Counted from the first letter of the stretch, positions 29,101-35,664 are shown. The stretch: DNA of 64,000 bases from Flavobacterium wongokense (GCF_021608265.1 NZ_JAKIHP010000001.1:248001-312000), one strand, 5' to 3'. Program-made: numbers and translations. Notes: a model not told the origin generated them from the letters alone.

Positions 29101-29481
29101 TCATTCATTGTTGAAGATTTAGGCGGAGCCAGTAATGGTGTTGTCCAATATTCTGTATACGGAATCTGGAAAGGGAAAGAAAACCTGAGAATGCCCGAAT
29201 TAAAACCGGAACAACGTCCAAAACAAATGGCTGTTGCATCCAAAACATTCAATAACGATGCGGTTGCCAAGTCTTCAGCCGCTAAGAAAAACAGAACACT
29301 ATCGGCTAAAACAAAAGAGGTACCAACCATTGAAAACAAATCGGCAGACACCGAAAAAAGAGCAACAGTTGAAGATAAAAAACTGCCAGTGCCTAACGCT
29401 GGAGAAACATCTAAACCAAGATCAAAAAGACCCGAATCAAAAGAGCCCGAAATTAAAATCGCAGCTAACGAAACAAAATAA
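26197..29481 (+). CDS. GVYG-repeat surface protein with basic/acidic C-terminal tail
   Basis: The 1094-residue protein has a signal peptide (MKKLTLLALLVCFYSHSQ) and then the VGVGTTAPDSTLDI motif typical of tail-fibre-like proteins in flavobacteria. Two related modules of the type GFLAPRVALTATNAAGPITAP follow. From about residue 350 to 870 there is a long array of 11-12-residue units of the pattern GxGVYGxxxGT, with a longer 60-residue period near the end (GTNADGVYGQASGATGYGVW occurs twice, 180 bp apart). A C-terminal beta domain (VELTNGKATVNLDPVF ... FIVEDLGGASNGVVQYSVYGIW) resembles domains that end similar GVYG-repeat proteins in other phyla. The last 80 residues are K/E/P-rich with no T9SS sorting domain. 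Likely an elongated beta-helical fibre; its export route is unclear. Confidence 0.85.
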   Translation: MKKLTLLALLVCFYSHSQVGVGTTAPDSTLDIVAANPTGTATTVDGILIPRVDRQRAQSMTGIITSTMIYVNSVATGTASGTTVNITSTGFYFYDGAVWQKITAGANTNWTLAGNGSTVPGTNFIGTTDAVDFRIKTGGNDKWNISDANNGQLQPYSLGTAALPIYSFQGDQNTGIFSPSGGDILGVATNGTEKLRVEADGDVGIGVTPDVSAKLDLSATNRGFLAPRVALTATNAAGPITAPATGLFVYNTATAGTAPNNVVPGYYYNSGTTAAPVWKRFSAGNGDGWQTTGNAGTGATNYVGTSDAVDFRIATTGTERMRVLSGGQVVVNNTAAAAGDRFSVYNTASGEYAVNGYTTGTGAGVYGANTGGSGYGVWGANNSTGIAVRGINTSTGTGVYGSTAGAISAGVFGVANVASGAGVYGTSNGNLGTGVDSYASGTNGTGVSGYADNTGGDGVIGEATQAARYGVWGINNNNTGFGVRGTTTGTGATGVYGSSAGTYGVYGTSTGAAGFGVYGIHNQPGRPGVYGINDNGTGFGTYGTSSGGNGTGVGGNATGTSGIGVVGTATGTSGIGVYGSETQPARYGVYGVNNNLTGIGTVGITSGNTGTGVNGTSTGSDSTGTVGISNGTNADGVYGQASGATGYGVWGVNNNATGNGVVGTTSGTTAIGVGGSTTGSDATAVMGISSGTNADGVYGQASGATGYGVWGVNNSITGYGTVGNSSGTNGRGVYGIATGTNGIGVAGDATTATNAAVSGRNLDAAGTGIIGSGNNQGGVYLIGGSGGAFNGSPYGSASWATNTANGIGVVGAGNNQAVTTIGTTGAGGAFTGNQWALTGVATITGAGNDGTDRGVLIGNYVSSGSTIDNVYVGAQIGGVNYKILGTGGGSVSTTMKTSQGERILFAPEATENWFFDMGEVELTNGKATVNLDPVFVETLSDFKPFKVFVQGGENTLGSIRITRNQADKSFIVEDLGGASNGVVQYSVYGIWKGKENLRMPELKPEQRPKQMAVASKTFNNDAVAKSSAAKKNRTLSAKTKEVPTIENKSADTEKRATVEDKKLPVPNAGETSKPRSKRPESKEPEIKIAANETK

Positions 29482-29811
29482 TTATCTCAAATAATTTAAA
29501 AACCTCCAAAAAGACCTTTGCTTTAAATAGTTTAGGTCTTTTTCATTTGCATATGCTTCACGCTCAAAAGAAATATTCCTGTAGGCAAAATTCCTGTCTT
29601 TGTGGATTATTAATTTAACCAAAAATTCTATTCCATACCAAATAAAAAAAGGCAGAATCAACAACTCCAGCTGCTGGCGTATATGGATTTTCTCATGGTT
29701 AATCATGACTTCGTCCAGCTTTAAATCACGCCCCGAAAGCAGGATAAACGGAAACAAAGTGATTCCCCGAAAACCTTTTGGAATTAAATATCTCGAAACG
29801 ATTACAAACAT
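29482..29811 (-). CDS. Small membrane protein with HExxH motif, unrecognised
   Basis: The 109-residue product contains HEKIH at residues 39-43, then a hydrophobic segment (about 48-68, LELLILPFFIWYGIEFLVKLI) and a following FEREA at 82-86. The HExxH plus a downstream Glu-xx-Ala arrangement recalls membrane-embedded gluzincin-like peptidases (for example M48/M56 types), but the protein is far smaller. It may be a degenerate or minimal member, or the motif may be coincidental. Its stop codon abuts that of the convergent GVYG-repeat gene with no gap, and the terminator of that gene lies inside its last codons. Confidence 0.7.
   Translation of the reverse strand: MFVIVSRYLIPKGFRGITLFPFILLSGRDLKLDEVMINHEKIHIRQQLELLILPFFIWYGIEFLVKLIIHKDRNFAYRNISFEREAYANEKDLNYLKQRSFWRFLNYLR
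29508..29543 (+). terminator. Terminator of the GVYG-repeat gene, embedded in the convergent coding sequence
   Basis: The 10-bp inverted repeat AAAAAGACCT / AGGTCTTTTT with a 16-nt loop and T run lies 26 bp after the stop codon at 29481. It is inside the 3' coding part of the gene at 29482-29811. Confidence 0.75.
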
Positions 29812-29838
29812 TTATTATAAAGCTTTAAATTTGTGCCT

Positions 29839-30015
29839 ATGAACGAGCAAAATAATGAAAATAAATTAATCGAGGGCGAAGATTTCTATTACACACCCGA
29901 AGGTTATAAATGTTTCACCGAAAAATACCACCTCAAACGCGGCTATTGCTGCAAAAGTGGTTGCCGTCATTGTCCTTACGGATACGATAAGAAAACAGGA
30001 ACGAATAAGAAGTAG
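29839..30015 (+). CDS. Small cysteine-rich protein, DUF5522-like
   Basis: The 58-residue product (MNEQNNENKL) has a conserved core EDFYYTPEGYKCFTEKYHL and a cysteine cluster CCxxxCxxCPYGY, which suggests metal binding. It matches my memory of the DUF5522 family, short proteins widespread in Bacteroidota. Function is unknown. The stop codon forms the first bases of an AACTTTG-type repeat array that separates it from hutU. Confidence 0.8.
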   Translation: MNEQNNENKLIEGEDFYYTPEGYKCFTEKYHLKRGYCCKSGCRHCPYGYDKKTGTNKK

Positions 30016-30148
30016 CAAAGTGGCAAAGTAGCTGAGTGGCTGAGTGGCAAAGTAAAAAAACAAAAACTCTGCAACTTTGAAACTCTGTAACTTTGTAACT
30101 CAAAAAATAAAAACTCTGCAACTTTGCAACTTTGCAACTTTGCAACTC
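30013..30148. repeat. Tandem-then-inverted AACTTTGC array upstream of hutU
   Basis: Units (T)GGCAAAGT repeated four to five times at 30013-30053 are followed by the reverse-complement units ACTCTGCAACTTTG repeated at 30066-30148, the last part being four perfect CAACTTTG units in tandem. The two halves can pair into a long hairpin. It creates a false N-terminal extension of the hutU ORF. One unit (30088-30095, TAACTTTG) fits the -7 promoter consensus. Confidence 0.75.
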
Positions 30149-30160
30149 AAAAGAATAAAA

Positions 30161-32137
30161 ATGACTTTTCAAGAGCAAATACAACAAGGAATTCCATCCG
30201 TTTTACCCAATCCAAAACCTTATGAACTCGAGATAAACCACGCGCCAAAACGAAAGGAAATCCTATCGGATGACGAAAAAAAATTAGCCCTGAAAAATGC
30301 TTTGCGTTATTTCGAACCGCAACATCACGCGACTTTATTGCCGGAATTCAAGGAAGAATTGGAAAAATACGGCCGCATTTACATGTACCGCTTCCGCCCG
30401 GATTATAGAATGCATGCCCGACCAATTTCCGAGTATCCCGGAAAATCAGAACAGGCAAAAGCCATCATGCTGATGATTCAGAACAACCTGGATTACGCTG
30501 TAGCACAACATCCGCACGAACTCATCACTTATGGAGGAAATGGCGCCGTTTTTCAAAACTGGGCACAGTATCTTCTGACGATGAAATATTTATCTGAAAT
30601 GACCGATGAGCAAACACTTACCATATATTCCGGTCATCCAATGGGATTGTATCCATCGCACAAAGATGCTCCTCGTTGCGTTGTGACCAACGGAATGGTA
30701 ATCCCAAATTACTCCAAACCGGACGACTGGGAAAAAATGAACGCACTCGGAGTCTCGCAATATGGGCAAATGACCGCCGGAAGTTATATGTACATTGGCC
30801 CGCAGGGAATCGTTCACGGAACCACAATTACCGTTTTGAATGGTTTCAGAAAAATCAAAAAAGTGCCGAAAGGCGGTTTATTCGTAACTTCTGGATTAGG
30901 TGGAATGTCAGGCGCTCAGCCAAAAGCAGGAAATATTGCGGGCTGTGTTACCGTTTGTGCCGAAGTAAATCCGAAAATCACGCACATCCGTCATTCACAA
31001 GGCTGGATTAACGAAATTGTAGAAGACATCAACGAACTGGTTCCAAGAGTCAAAAAAGCACTGAGTAATCAGGAAACGGTTTCTATCGCTTACCTCGGGA
31101 ATATAGTTGATGTTTGGGAACGTTTCGATCAGGAAAACCTGAAAATCGATTTGGGTTCCGACCAGACTTCGCTTCACAATCCTTGGGCTGGCGGTTATTA
31201 TCCTGTTGGTATTTCCTTTGAGGATGCCAACGAGATGATGGCAAACAATCCGGCAAAATTCAAGGAAGAAGTTCAAAAAACATTACGCCGTCATGCAAAA
31301 GCAATCAACAAACACACTGAAAAAGGAACCTATTTCTTTGATTATGGAAATGCATTCCTACTCGAAGCTTCCCGCGCTGGTGCTGATGTTATGGCTCCAA
31401 ATGGCATTGACTTCAAATACCCGAGTTATGTTCAGGACATTATGGGGCCAATGTGTTTCGACTATGGTTTCGGTCCTTTCCGTTGGGTTTGTACTTCAGG
31501 AAATCCGGAAGATTTGGCAAAAACCGATAAAATTGCCTGCGATGTTTTAGAAGAAATGATGAAAAATTCTCCTTCCGAAATCAAGCAGCAAATGGCCGAT
31601 AACATTCAGTGGATCAAAGGTGCACAGGAAAATAAATTAGTCGTTGGCTCACAAGCCCGGATATTATACGCAGACGCTGAAGGGAGAATCAAAATCGCGC
31701 AGGCTTTCAACAAAGCCATAGCAAATGGCGAAATTGGTTATGTGGTTTTGGGCCGTGACCACCATGATGTTTCCGGAACGGATTCGCCTTACAGAGAGAC
31801 TTCGAACATTTATGATGGTTCGCGTTTTACTGCCGATATGGCAATACAAAATGTGATTGGAGACAGTTTCCGTGGGGCAACCTGGGTTTCCATTCACAAT
31901 GGTGGTGGCGTTGGCTGGGGAGAGGTCATCAACGGCGGATTTGGTATGGTTCTTGATGGGTCAAGCGACGCGTCAAGACGCTTAGAATCAATGCTTTTCT
32001 GGGATGTGAATAACGGAATTTCAAGAAGGAACTGGGCTCGGAATGAAGGAGCAATTTTTGCAATAAAAAGAGCCATGGAAACGCAACCTTTATTGAAAGT
32101 TACCATCCCTAACATAGTCGACGATTCGTTGTTTTAG
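30161..32137 (+). CDS. hutU: Urocanate hydratase
   Basis: The 658-residue enzyme converts urocanate to imidazolone propionate in histidine degradation, using tightly bound NAD+. The start MTFQEQIQQG at 30161 is chosen because the preceding in-frame codons are translated repeat sequence. Typical blocks are YGGNGAVFQNW, TVYSGHP-like TIYSGHPMGLYPSH, VTSGLGGMSGAQPKA, GPMCFDYGFGPFRWVCTSG and VSIHNGGGVGWG near the C-terminus. It is about 100 residues longer than the E. coli-type enzyme, as I recall for the Bacteroidota form. No other hut gene is adjacent in this window. Confidence 0.95.
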   Translation: MTFQEQIQQGIPSVLPNPKPYELEINHAPKRKEILSDDEKKLALKNALRYFEPQHHATLLPEFKEELEKYGRIYMYRFRPDYRMHARPISEYPGKSEQAKAIMLMIQNNLDYAVAQHPHELITYGGNGAVFQNWAQYLLTMKYLSEMTDEQTLTIYSGHPMGLYPSHKDAPRCVVTNGMVIPNYSKPDDWEKMNALGVSQYGQMTAGSYMYIGPQGIVHGTTITVLNGFRKIKKVPKGGLFVTSGLGGMSGAQPKAGNIAGCVTVCAEVNPKITHIRHSQGWINEIVEDINELVPRVKKALSNQETVSIAYLGNIVDVWERFDQENLKIDLGSDQTSLHNPWAGGYYPVGISFEDANEMMANNPAKFKEEVQKTLRRHAKAINKHTEKGTYFFDYGNAFLLEASRAGADVMAPNGIDFKYPSYVQDIMGPMCFDYGFGPFRWVCTSGNPEDLAKTDKIACDVLEEMMKNSPSEIKQQMADNIQWIKGAQENKLVVGSQARILYADAEGRIKIAQAFNKAIANGEIGYVVLGRDHHDVSGTDSPYRETSNIYDGSRFTADMAIQNVIGDSFRGATWVSIHNGGGVGWGEVINGGFGMVLDGSSDASRRLESMLFWDVNNGISRRNWARNEGAIFAIKRAMETQPLLKVTIPNIVDDSLF

Positions 32138-32202
32138 TTTTGAATTAAGGTTTCTGATTCCGAACTAAAATCCTGATTTGGAAAACTTTAATACAAATAG
32201 CT

Positions 32203-32736
32203 ATGAACACATTCAAAATTTTACCGGTACTCCTACTCTTTATCGCTTCTTCCTGCTGTTCGGTCAGCGTGAATTCTGATTATGATAAAAAAGTAGATTT
32301 TTCACCATACAAGACTTTTGCTTTTCATAAAGCCGGAGTTGACAAAGCGGAGATTTCTGATTTAGACAAGAAACGAATCCTTCGCTCGATAGACGAAGTA
32401 ATGACTTCAAAAGGGTTTACCAAAAGCGACAATCCCGATTTGCTGATTGCCTTTTTTACCAAAGAAAGGGAACAGGTTAATGTAAGCCAGTACAATGCTG
32501 GCTGGGGTTATGGCTGGGGTTACGGCTGGAACCCTTATTTATGGGGAGGAAACACTTCAGTTTCACGATATACAGAAGGAACTTTATACATCGATATTAT
32601 CGATGCCAAGAAAAAAGAACTCATCTGGCAGGGTGAAGGACAAGGCGCCTTAACCAAAGACACCGAGAAAAAAGACGAAAAGATTAAGGAGTTTGTTTCC
32701 AGGATTTTGGAACAATACCCTCCAAAAAAGAAATGA
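32203..32736 (+). CDS. DUF4136-domain lipoprotein
   Basis: The 177-residue protein has a lipoprotein signal with cysteine at residue 18 (FIASSCCSV). The mature part begins SVNSDYDKKVDFSPYKTFAF and continues to LYIDIIDAKKKELIWQGEGQG, which together are the signature of DUF4136. It has an aromatic glycine/tryptophan insert (WGYGWGYGWNPYLWGG). Such proteins are anchored in the envelope; function is unknown. A terminator follows within 25 bp. Confidence 0.88.
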   Translation: MNTFKILPVLLLFIASSCCSVSVNSDYDKKVDFSPYKTFAFHKAGVDKAEISDLDKKRILRSIDEVMTSKGFTKSDNPDLLIAFFTKEREQVNVSQYNAGWGYGWGYGWNPYLWGGNTSVSRYTEGTLYIDIIDAKKKELIWQGEGQGALTKDTEKKDEKIKEFVSRILEQYPPKKK

Positions 32737-32758
32737 TTAGGTTGTCCCGAACAAATCA

Positions 32759-32786
32759 AACCGTAACGAAAGTTGCGGTTTTTTTT
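32759..32786 (+). terminator. Terminator after the DUF4136 gene
   Basis: The hairpin AACCGTAAC / GTTGCGGTT (one G-T wobble, GAAA loop) is followed by a T8 run. Confidence 0.8.
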
Positions 32787-32870
32787 AGCCCGGATTGTAG
32801 CGGCATCCTTTTTTAGGAATGACAATATTCCTAAAAAAGATACAGCGGAAAGCCGGATTGGCTCCTAAAA
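32787..32870. repeat. Intergenic hairpin repeat, family A, copy 3
   Basis: AGCCCGGATTGTAGCGGCATCC ... AGATACAGCGGAAAGCCGGA ... GGCTCCTAAAA is related to 1431-1545 and 13036-13118. It contains its own inverted repeat, TTTTTTAGGAAT / ATTCCTAAAAAA. Confidence 0.7.
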
Positions 32871-32892
32871 ATTCATCAAGTTTTAGGTTATT

Positions 32893-32908
32893 TATAACAA
32901 TTGTTATA
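32893..32908. promoter_or_regulatory. Perfect 16-bp palindrome upstream of the aromatic amino acid hydroxylase gene
   Basis: TATAACAATTGTTATA is a perfect palindrome centred about 50 bp before the start codon at 32951. The form suits a dimeric regulator such as a MarR- or TetR-type protein. No matching regulator gene is nearby. Confidence 0.45.
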
Positions 32909-32950
32909 GCTAAGATTTGTAAATTTACCCACAACAACAGCTAAAATATT

Positions 32951-34705
32951 ATGGAACAGGCATTTGAAAGTAACCCATTGATTGACAGATTACCAAAGCA
33001 TCTGAAGCAATTCATAAAGCCACAGGATTACGAGGATTACACTCCGATTAACCAGGCAGTTTGGCGATATGTGATGCGTAAAAATGTCGATTACCTTTCA
33101 AAAGTAGCACACAATTCTTACCTCGACGGTTTGAAAAAAACAGGTTTGGAAGTTGACAATATTCCGAATATGTATGGCATGAACCGAATCCTAAAGGAAA
33201 TAGGCTGGGCTGCCGTTGCTGTTGACGGATTTATTCCGCCCAATGCCTTTATGGAATTCCAGGCCTACAATGTACTTGTAATTGCTTCCGATATCCGTCA
33301 GTTAGAACATATTGAATATACGCCCGCTCCGGACATTATCCACGAAGGTGCAGGCCACGCTCCTATCATTGCCAATCCGGAATATGCAGAATACCTGCGT
33401 CGTTTTGGTGAAATTGGCTGCAAGGCGATTTCGTCTTCTCGGGATTACGAAATGTATGAAGCAATCCGTTTGCTTTCTATTTTAAAGGAAGCTGAAGGAA
33501 CGCCGCAAGCTGATATTGATGCAGCTGCTGCACAGGTTGACTTTTTGCAGAACAATATGGGCGAATTATCTGAAATGGCACGTATCCGAAACCTACATTG
33601 GTGGACTGTGGAATATGGCCTGATTGGAAGTGTGGACAACCCAAAAATATATGGTGCCGGATTGTTGTCGTCCATTGGCGAAAGTGCCTGGTGCATGACC
33701 GATGCCGTAAAGAAAATCCCTTATGATATTTCGGCTGCTGACCAAAGTTTTGACATTACAAAACCGCAACCCCAATTATACGTAACTCCCGATTTTGCTT
33801 ATTTGAGCCAGGTTTTGGAAGAATACGCCAGTACCATGGCACTTAGAACTGGTGGATTATCAAGTTTAAAAAAACTGATTCAGTCCAATGCTTTAGGAAC
33901 TATTGAACTAAGTACCGGTTTACAGATTTCGGGTGTGTTTACCAACGTGATTGAAGAAGAAGGAAAACCGGTATATGTCCAAACCACAGGAAAAACAGCG
34001 TTGTCTTACCGTGAAAAGGAATTGGTTGGCCACGGAACACAATACCATGCTGAAGGTTTTGGTTCACCTATTGGAAAATTAAAAGGAATCAACCTTGCGA
34101 TTGAAGATATGAGTCCGCGTGATTTACGTGCTTACGATATTTACGAAGCCGAAAAAGTAACGCTTGAATTTGAAGGAAACATTACCGTTTCAGGAGAAAT
34201 CATTACAGGTTCGCGTAATCTTCAGGGCGAAATCATCATCATTAGCTTTAAAAACTGTACCGTAACCCACAATGATACTGTTCTATTCCAGCCTGAATGG
34301 GGAATTTACGATATGGCTGTGGGTAAAAAAGTAATCTCTGCTTTTTCAGGTCCGGCCGATGTGAATAGTTTTGACATGATTAGTCACGTTCCTTCAAGCA
34401 AAACCATCAAAGCTAAAAAATCTCCGGAACGTGAAGAACTTGAAGGCTTATATTTGGCCGTAAGACAGTTAAGGCTTGGTCAAATAGCGCAGGTAACTTT
34501 AAAGGAAGCTTTTGCTTCTGTAACTGCACATCATCCAAATGACTGGCTTCTTAGTGTTGAAATTGCTGAATTGGCTCATGATAAAGATCCCGATTTATTG
34601 CAAAAGACCTTAAACCATTTGGAAAGTGTTAAACTCAGACGTCCTGAAATTGCGCATTTGATTTCTGGTGGATTGGAGTTAATCTTTAAAGGAGAATTGG
34701 TTTAA
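32951..34705 (+). CDS. Aromatic amino acid hydroxylase (phenylalanine 4-monooxygenase type), long form
   Basis: The 584-residue protein contains the biopterin-dependent hydroxylase core at about residues 30-300. The iron ligands are recognisable as H131 and H136 in IIHEGAGHAPII and E221 in WWTVEYGLIG. Bacterial phenylalanine hydroxylases are usually about 260-300 residues. Here a further 280 residues follow, including a beta-rich segment (ISGVFTNVIEEEGKPVYVQTTG) and a helical C-terminus (LYLAVRQLRLGQIAQVTLKEAF). I recall this long architecture from Bacteroidota but do not know the role of the tail. Reaction: phenylalanine to tyrosine with tetrahydrobiopterin and O2. Specificity for phenylalanine is inferred. 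Confidence 0.9.
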   Translation: MEQAFESNPLIDRLPKHLKQFIKPQDYEDYTPINQAVWRYVMRKNVDYLSKVAHNSYLDGLKKTGLEVDNIPNMYGMNRILKEIGWAAVAVDGFIPPNAFMEFQAYNVLVIASDIRQLEHIEYTPAPDIIHEGAGHAPIIANPEYAEYLRRFGEIGCKAISSSRDYEMYEAIRLLSILKEAEGTPQADIDAAAAQVDFLQNNMGELSEMARIRNLHWWTVEYGLIGSVDNPKIYGAGLLSSIGESAWCMTDAVKKIPYDISAADQSFDITKPQPQLYVTPDFAYLSQVLEEYASTMALRTGGLSSLKKLIQSNALGTIELSTGLQISGVFTNVIEEEGKPVYVQTTGKTALSYREKELVGHGTQYHAEGFGSPIGKLKGINLAIEDMSPRDLRAYDIYEAEKVTLEFEGNITVSGEIITGSRNLQGEIIIISFKNCTVTHNDTVLFQPEWGIYDMAVGKKVISAFSGPADVNSFDMISHVPSSKTIKAKKSPEREELEGLYLAVRQLRLGQIAQVTLKEAFASVTAHHPNDWLLSVEIAELAHDKDPDLLQKTLNHLESVKLRRPEIAHLISGGLELIFKGELV

Positions 34706-34810
34706 TCCAAAAAGAAAACATCCCGTCAAGGACGAGATGATTCTCAAAAAAAAAAATAACAAACTACAAATTTATTATCGAAGGTTTAAAGGTTTTGAAA
34801 GCAAAACACT

Positions 34811-35458
34811 TTAAATCAGATTGTTGTTCCTGGCTTTTTCAATAGCTTCAAGCTTATTGTGAACCTGGAGTTTGTTGTAGATATTTTCGATATGCTTCCT
34901 AACTGTTGAAGGAGAAAGAAAGAGATTATCAGCAATGACATTGTAATTCAAACCTTTGCTCAGTTGCTCTAAGACCTCAACTTCGCGTGTAGTGAGTTTG
35001 ATATCTTCATCCGTTTTCTGCTCAAAATTAACCGGATTCCGAAGGAGTTTGAGCGTTTTTAAAGCTATAGACGGATTCATCGCTGCACCGCCATTTAAGG
35101 TTTCCTGTATTCCCTGGTACAACTCGTTTGGGTTAACTTCTTTCAATAAATAACCATCAGCTCCTGCCTTTATCGCGTTGAAAATATTCTCGTCGTTATC
35201 AAACACCGTAAGCATTATGATTTTGATTTGAGGATATTTCGACTTGATGATTTTTGTGGCTTCAATTCCGTTGCAGACAGGCATTTCAATATCCATCAAT
35301 ATCAAATCGATGTTTTTGTTTTTTTCCACCTTTTGCTGTAAATCATTCCCGTCAATAGCAGTGAATTTTAATACCAGATCGTCAAAAAAGGAAAGCTTTT
35401 CCGCAACCGCTTTCTGCAGGAAAACATTATCATCCACTATGGCTATCCTTACTGACAT
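34811..35458 (-). CDS. NarL/FixJ (LuxR-type) response regulator
   Basis: The 215-residue protein has an N-terminal receiver domain with the acidic pair DD at 9-10, phosphoacceptor D56 in LILMDIEMP and the lysine in GYLLKEVNP. A C-terminal LuxR-type HTH (about 150-210) reads LTTREVEVLEQLSKGLNYNVIA ... STVRKHIENIYNKL. It is the only response regulator near the two HisKA_3-type kinases and is their natural partner. Three 7-2-7 palindromes at nearby promoters fit the binding mode of NarL-type regulators, so I infer it activates those promoters. Its own leader (35459-35600) contains one such promoter, a 23-codon ORF and a terminator, so expression probably depends on read-through. Confidence 0.93.
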   Translation of the reverse strand: MSVRIAIVDDNVFLQKAVAEKLSFFDDLVLKFTAIDGNDLQQKVEKNKNIDLILMDIEMPVCNGIEATKIIKSKYPQIKIIMLTVFDNDENIFNAIKAGADGYLLKEVNPNELYQGIQETLNGGAAMNPSIALKTLKLLRNPVNFEQKTDEDIKLTTREVEVLEQLSKGLNYNVIADNLFLSPSTVRKHIENIYNKLQVHNKLEAIEKARNNNLI

Positions 35459-35498
35459 ATTCTAATTTTAAGTTAGGTGAAGTTATGCAATATTATCA

Positions 35499-35570
35499 TT
35501 AAAAAAAAGCCCCTTCCAAACAGGCTGCCTGGAAAGGGCAACAATAAAAACAATTTAATTGTTTTATCAT
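35499..35570 (-). CDS. Candidate 23-residue cysteine-rich peptide (new small ORF)
   Basis: The ORF begins ATG at 35570 and ends TAA at 35499. The peptide starts MIKQLNCFYCC and ends LEGAFF, with cysteines at positions 7, 10, 11 and 17. The start codon lies 23 nt after the -7-like box of a palindrome promoter, the same distance (23 and 25 nt) as in the two other genes with that promoter. The 3' half of the ORF is also a hairpin followed by T8, so the transcript should end at the stop codon. It may be a secreted or signalling peptide, a leader peptide for the regulator gene, or a non-coding small RNA with a chance ORF. There is no clear ribosome-binding site, which is usual in this phylum. Confidence 0.4.
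   Translation of the reverse strand: MIKQLNCFYCCPFQAACLEGAFF
35501..35539 (-). terminator. Strong intrinsic terminator or attenuator upstream of the response regulator gene
   Basis: On the minus strand the stem GCCCTTTCCA / TGGAAGGGGC (one mismatch) encloses a second short stem (GGCAGCC) and is followed by T8. It lies between the upstream palindrome promoter and the response regulator start at 35458. A further A/T hairpin (AAAACAATT / AATTGTTTT) is at about 35546-35565. Confidence 0.8.
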
Positions 35571-35593
35571 TTGATCAATACCACTTGACGTTA

Positions 35594-35642
35594 CAAATAT
35601 GAAGACATAAAAGCGTAAAAAAAATACGGCATCTGCCGTATT
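35594..35642 (-). promoter_or_regulatory. Palindrome-controlled promoter C (TACGGCA-N2-TGCCGTA)
   Basis: A perfect 9-bp-arm inverted repeat (AATACGGCA TC TGCCGTATT, 35623-35642) is separated by exactly 21 bp from CATATTTG (35594-35601, minus strand), which fits the TTTG half of the -7 consensus. It begins 22 bp after the stop codon of the upstream kinase gene and faces the 23-codon ORF and the response regulator. The 7-2-7 heptamer layout is that of NarL-type binding sites. Confidence 0.7.
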
Positions 35643-35664
35643 CTCCCTGCTGCTAAAAAACATA

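Noticed and set aside
30066..30148. CRISPR-like array
   Set aside because: Units are about 8-15 bp without spacers of constant length and the second half is the inverted copy of the first; there are no cas genes.
30077..30160. N-terminal extension of urocanate hydratase
   Set aside because: These 28 codons are the AACTTTGC repeat array read in frame; the true start is at 30161.
34722..34755. Terminator between the hydroxylase and response regulator genes
   Set aside because: The hairpin CATCCCGTC/GACGAGATG has a central mismatch and lacks a T run directly after it on either strand, so I do not list it.
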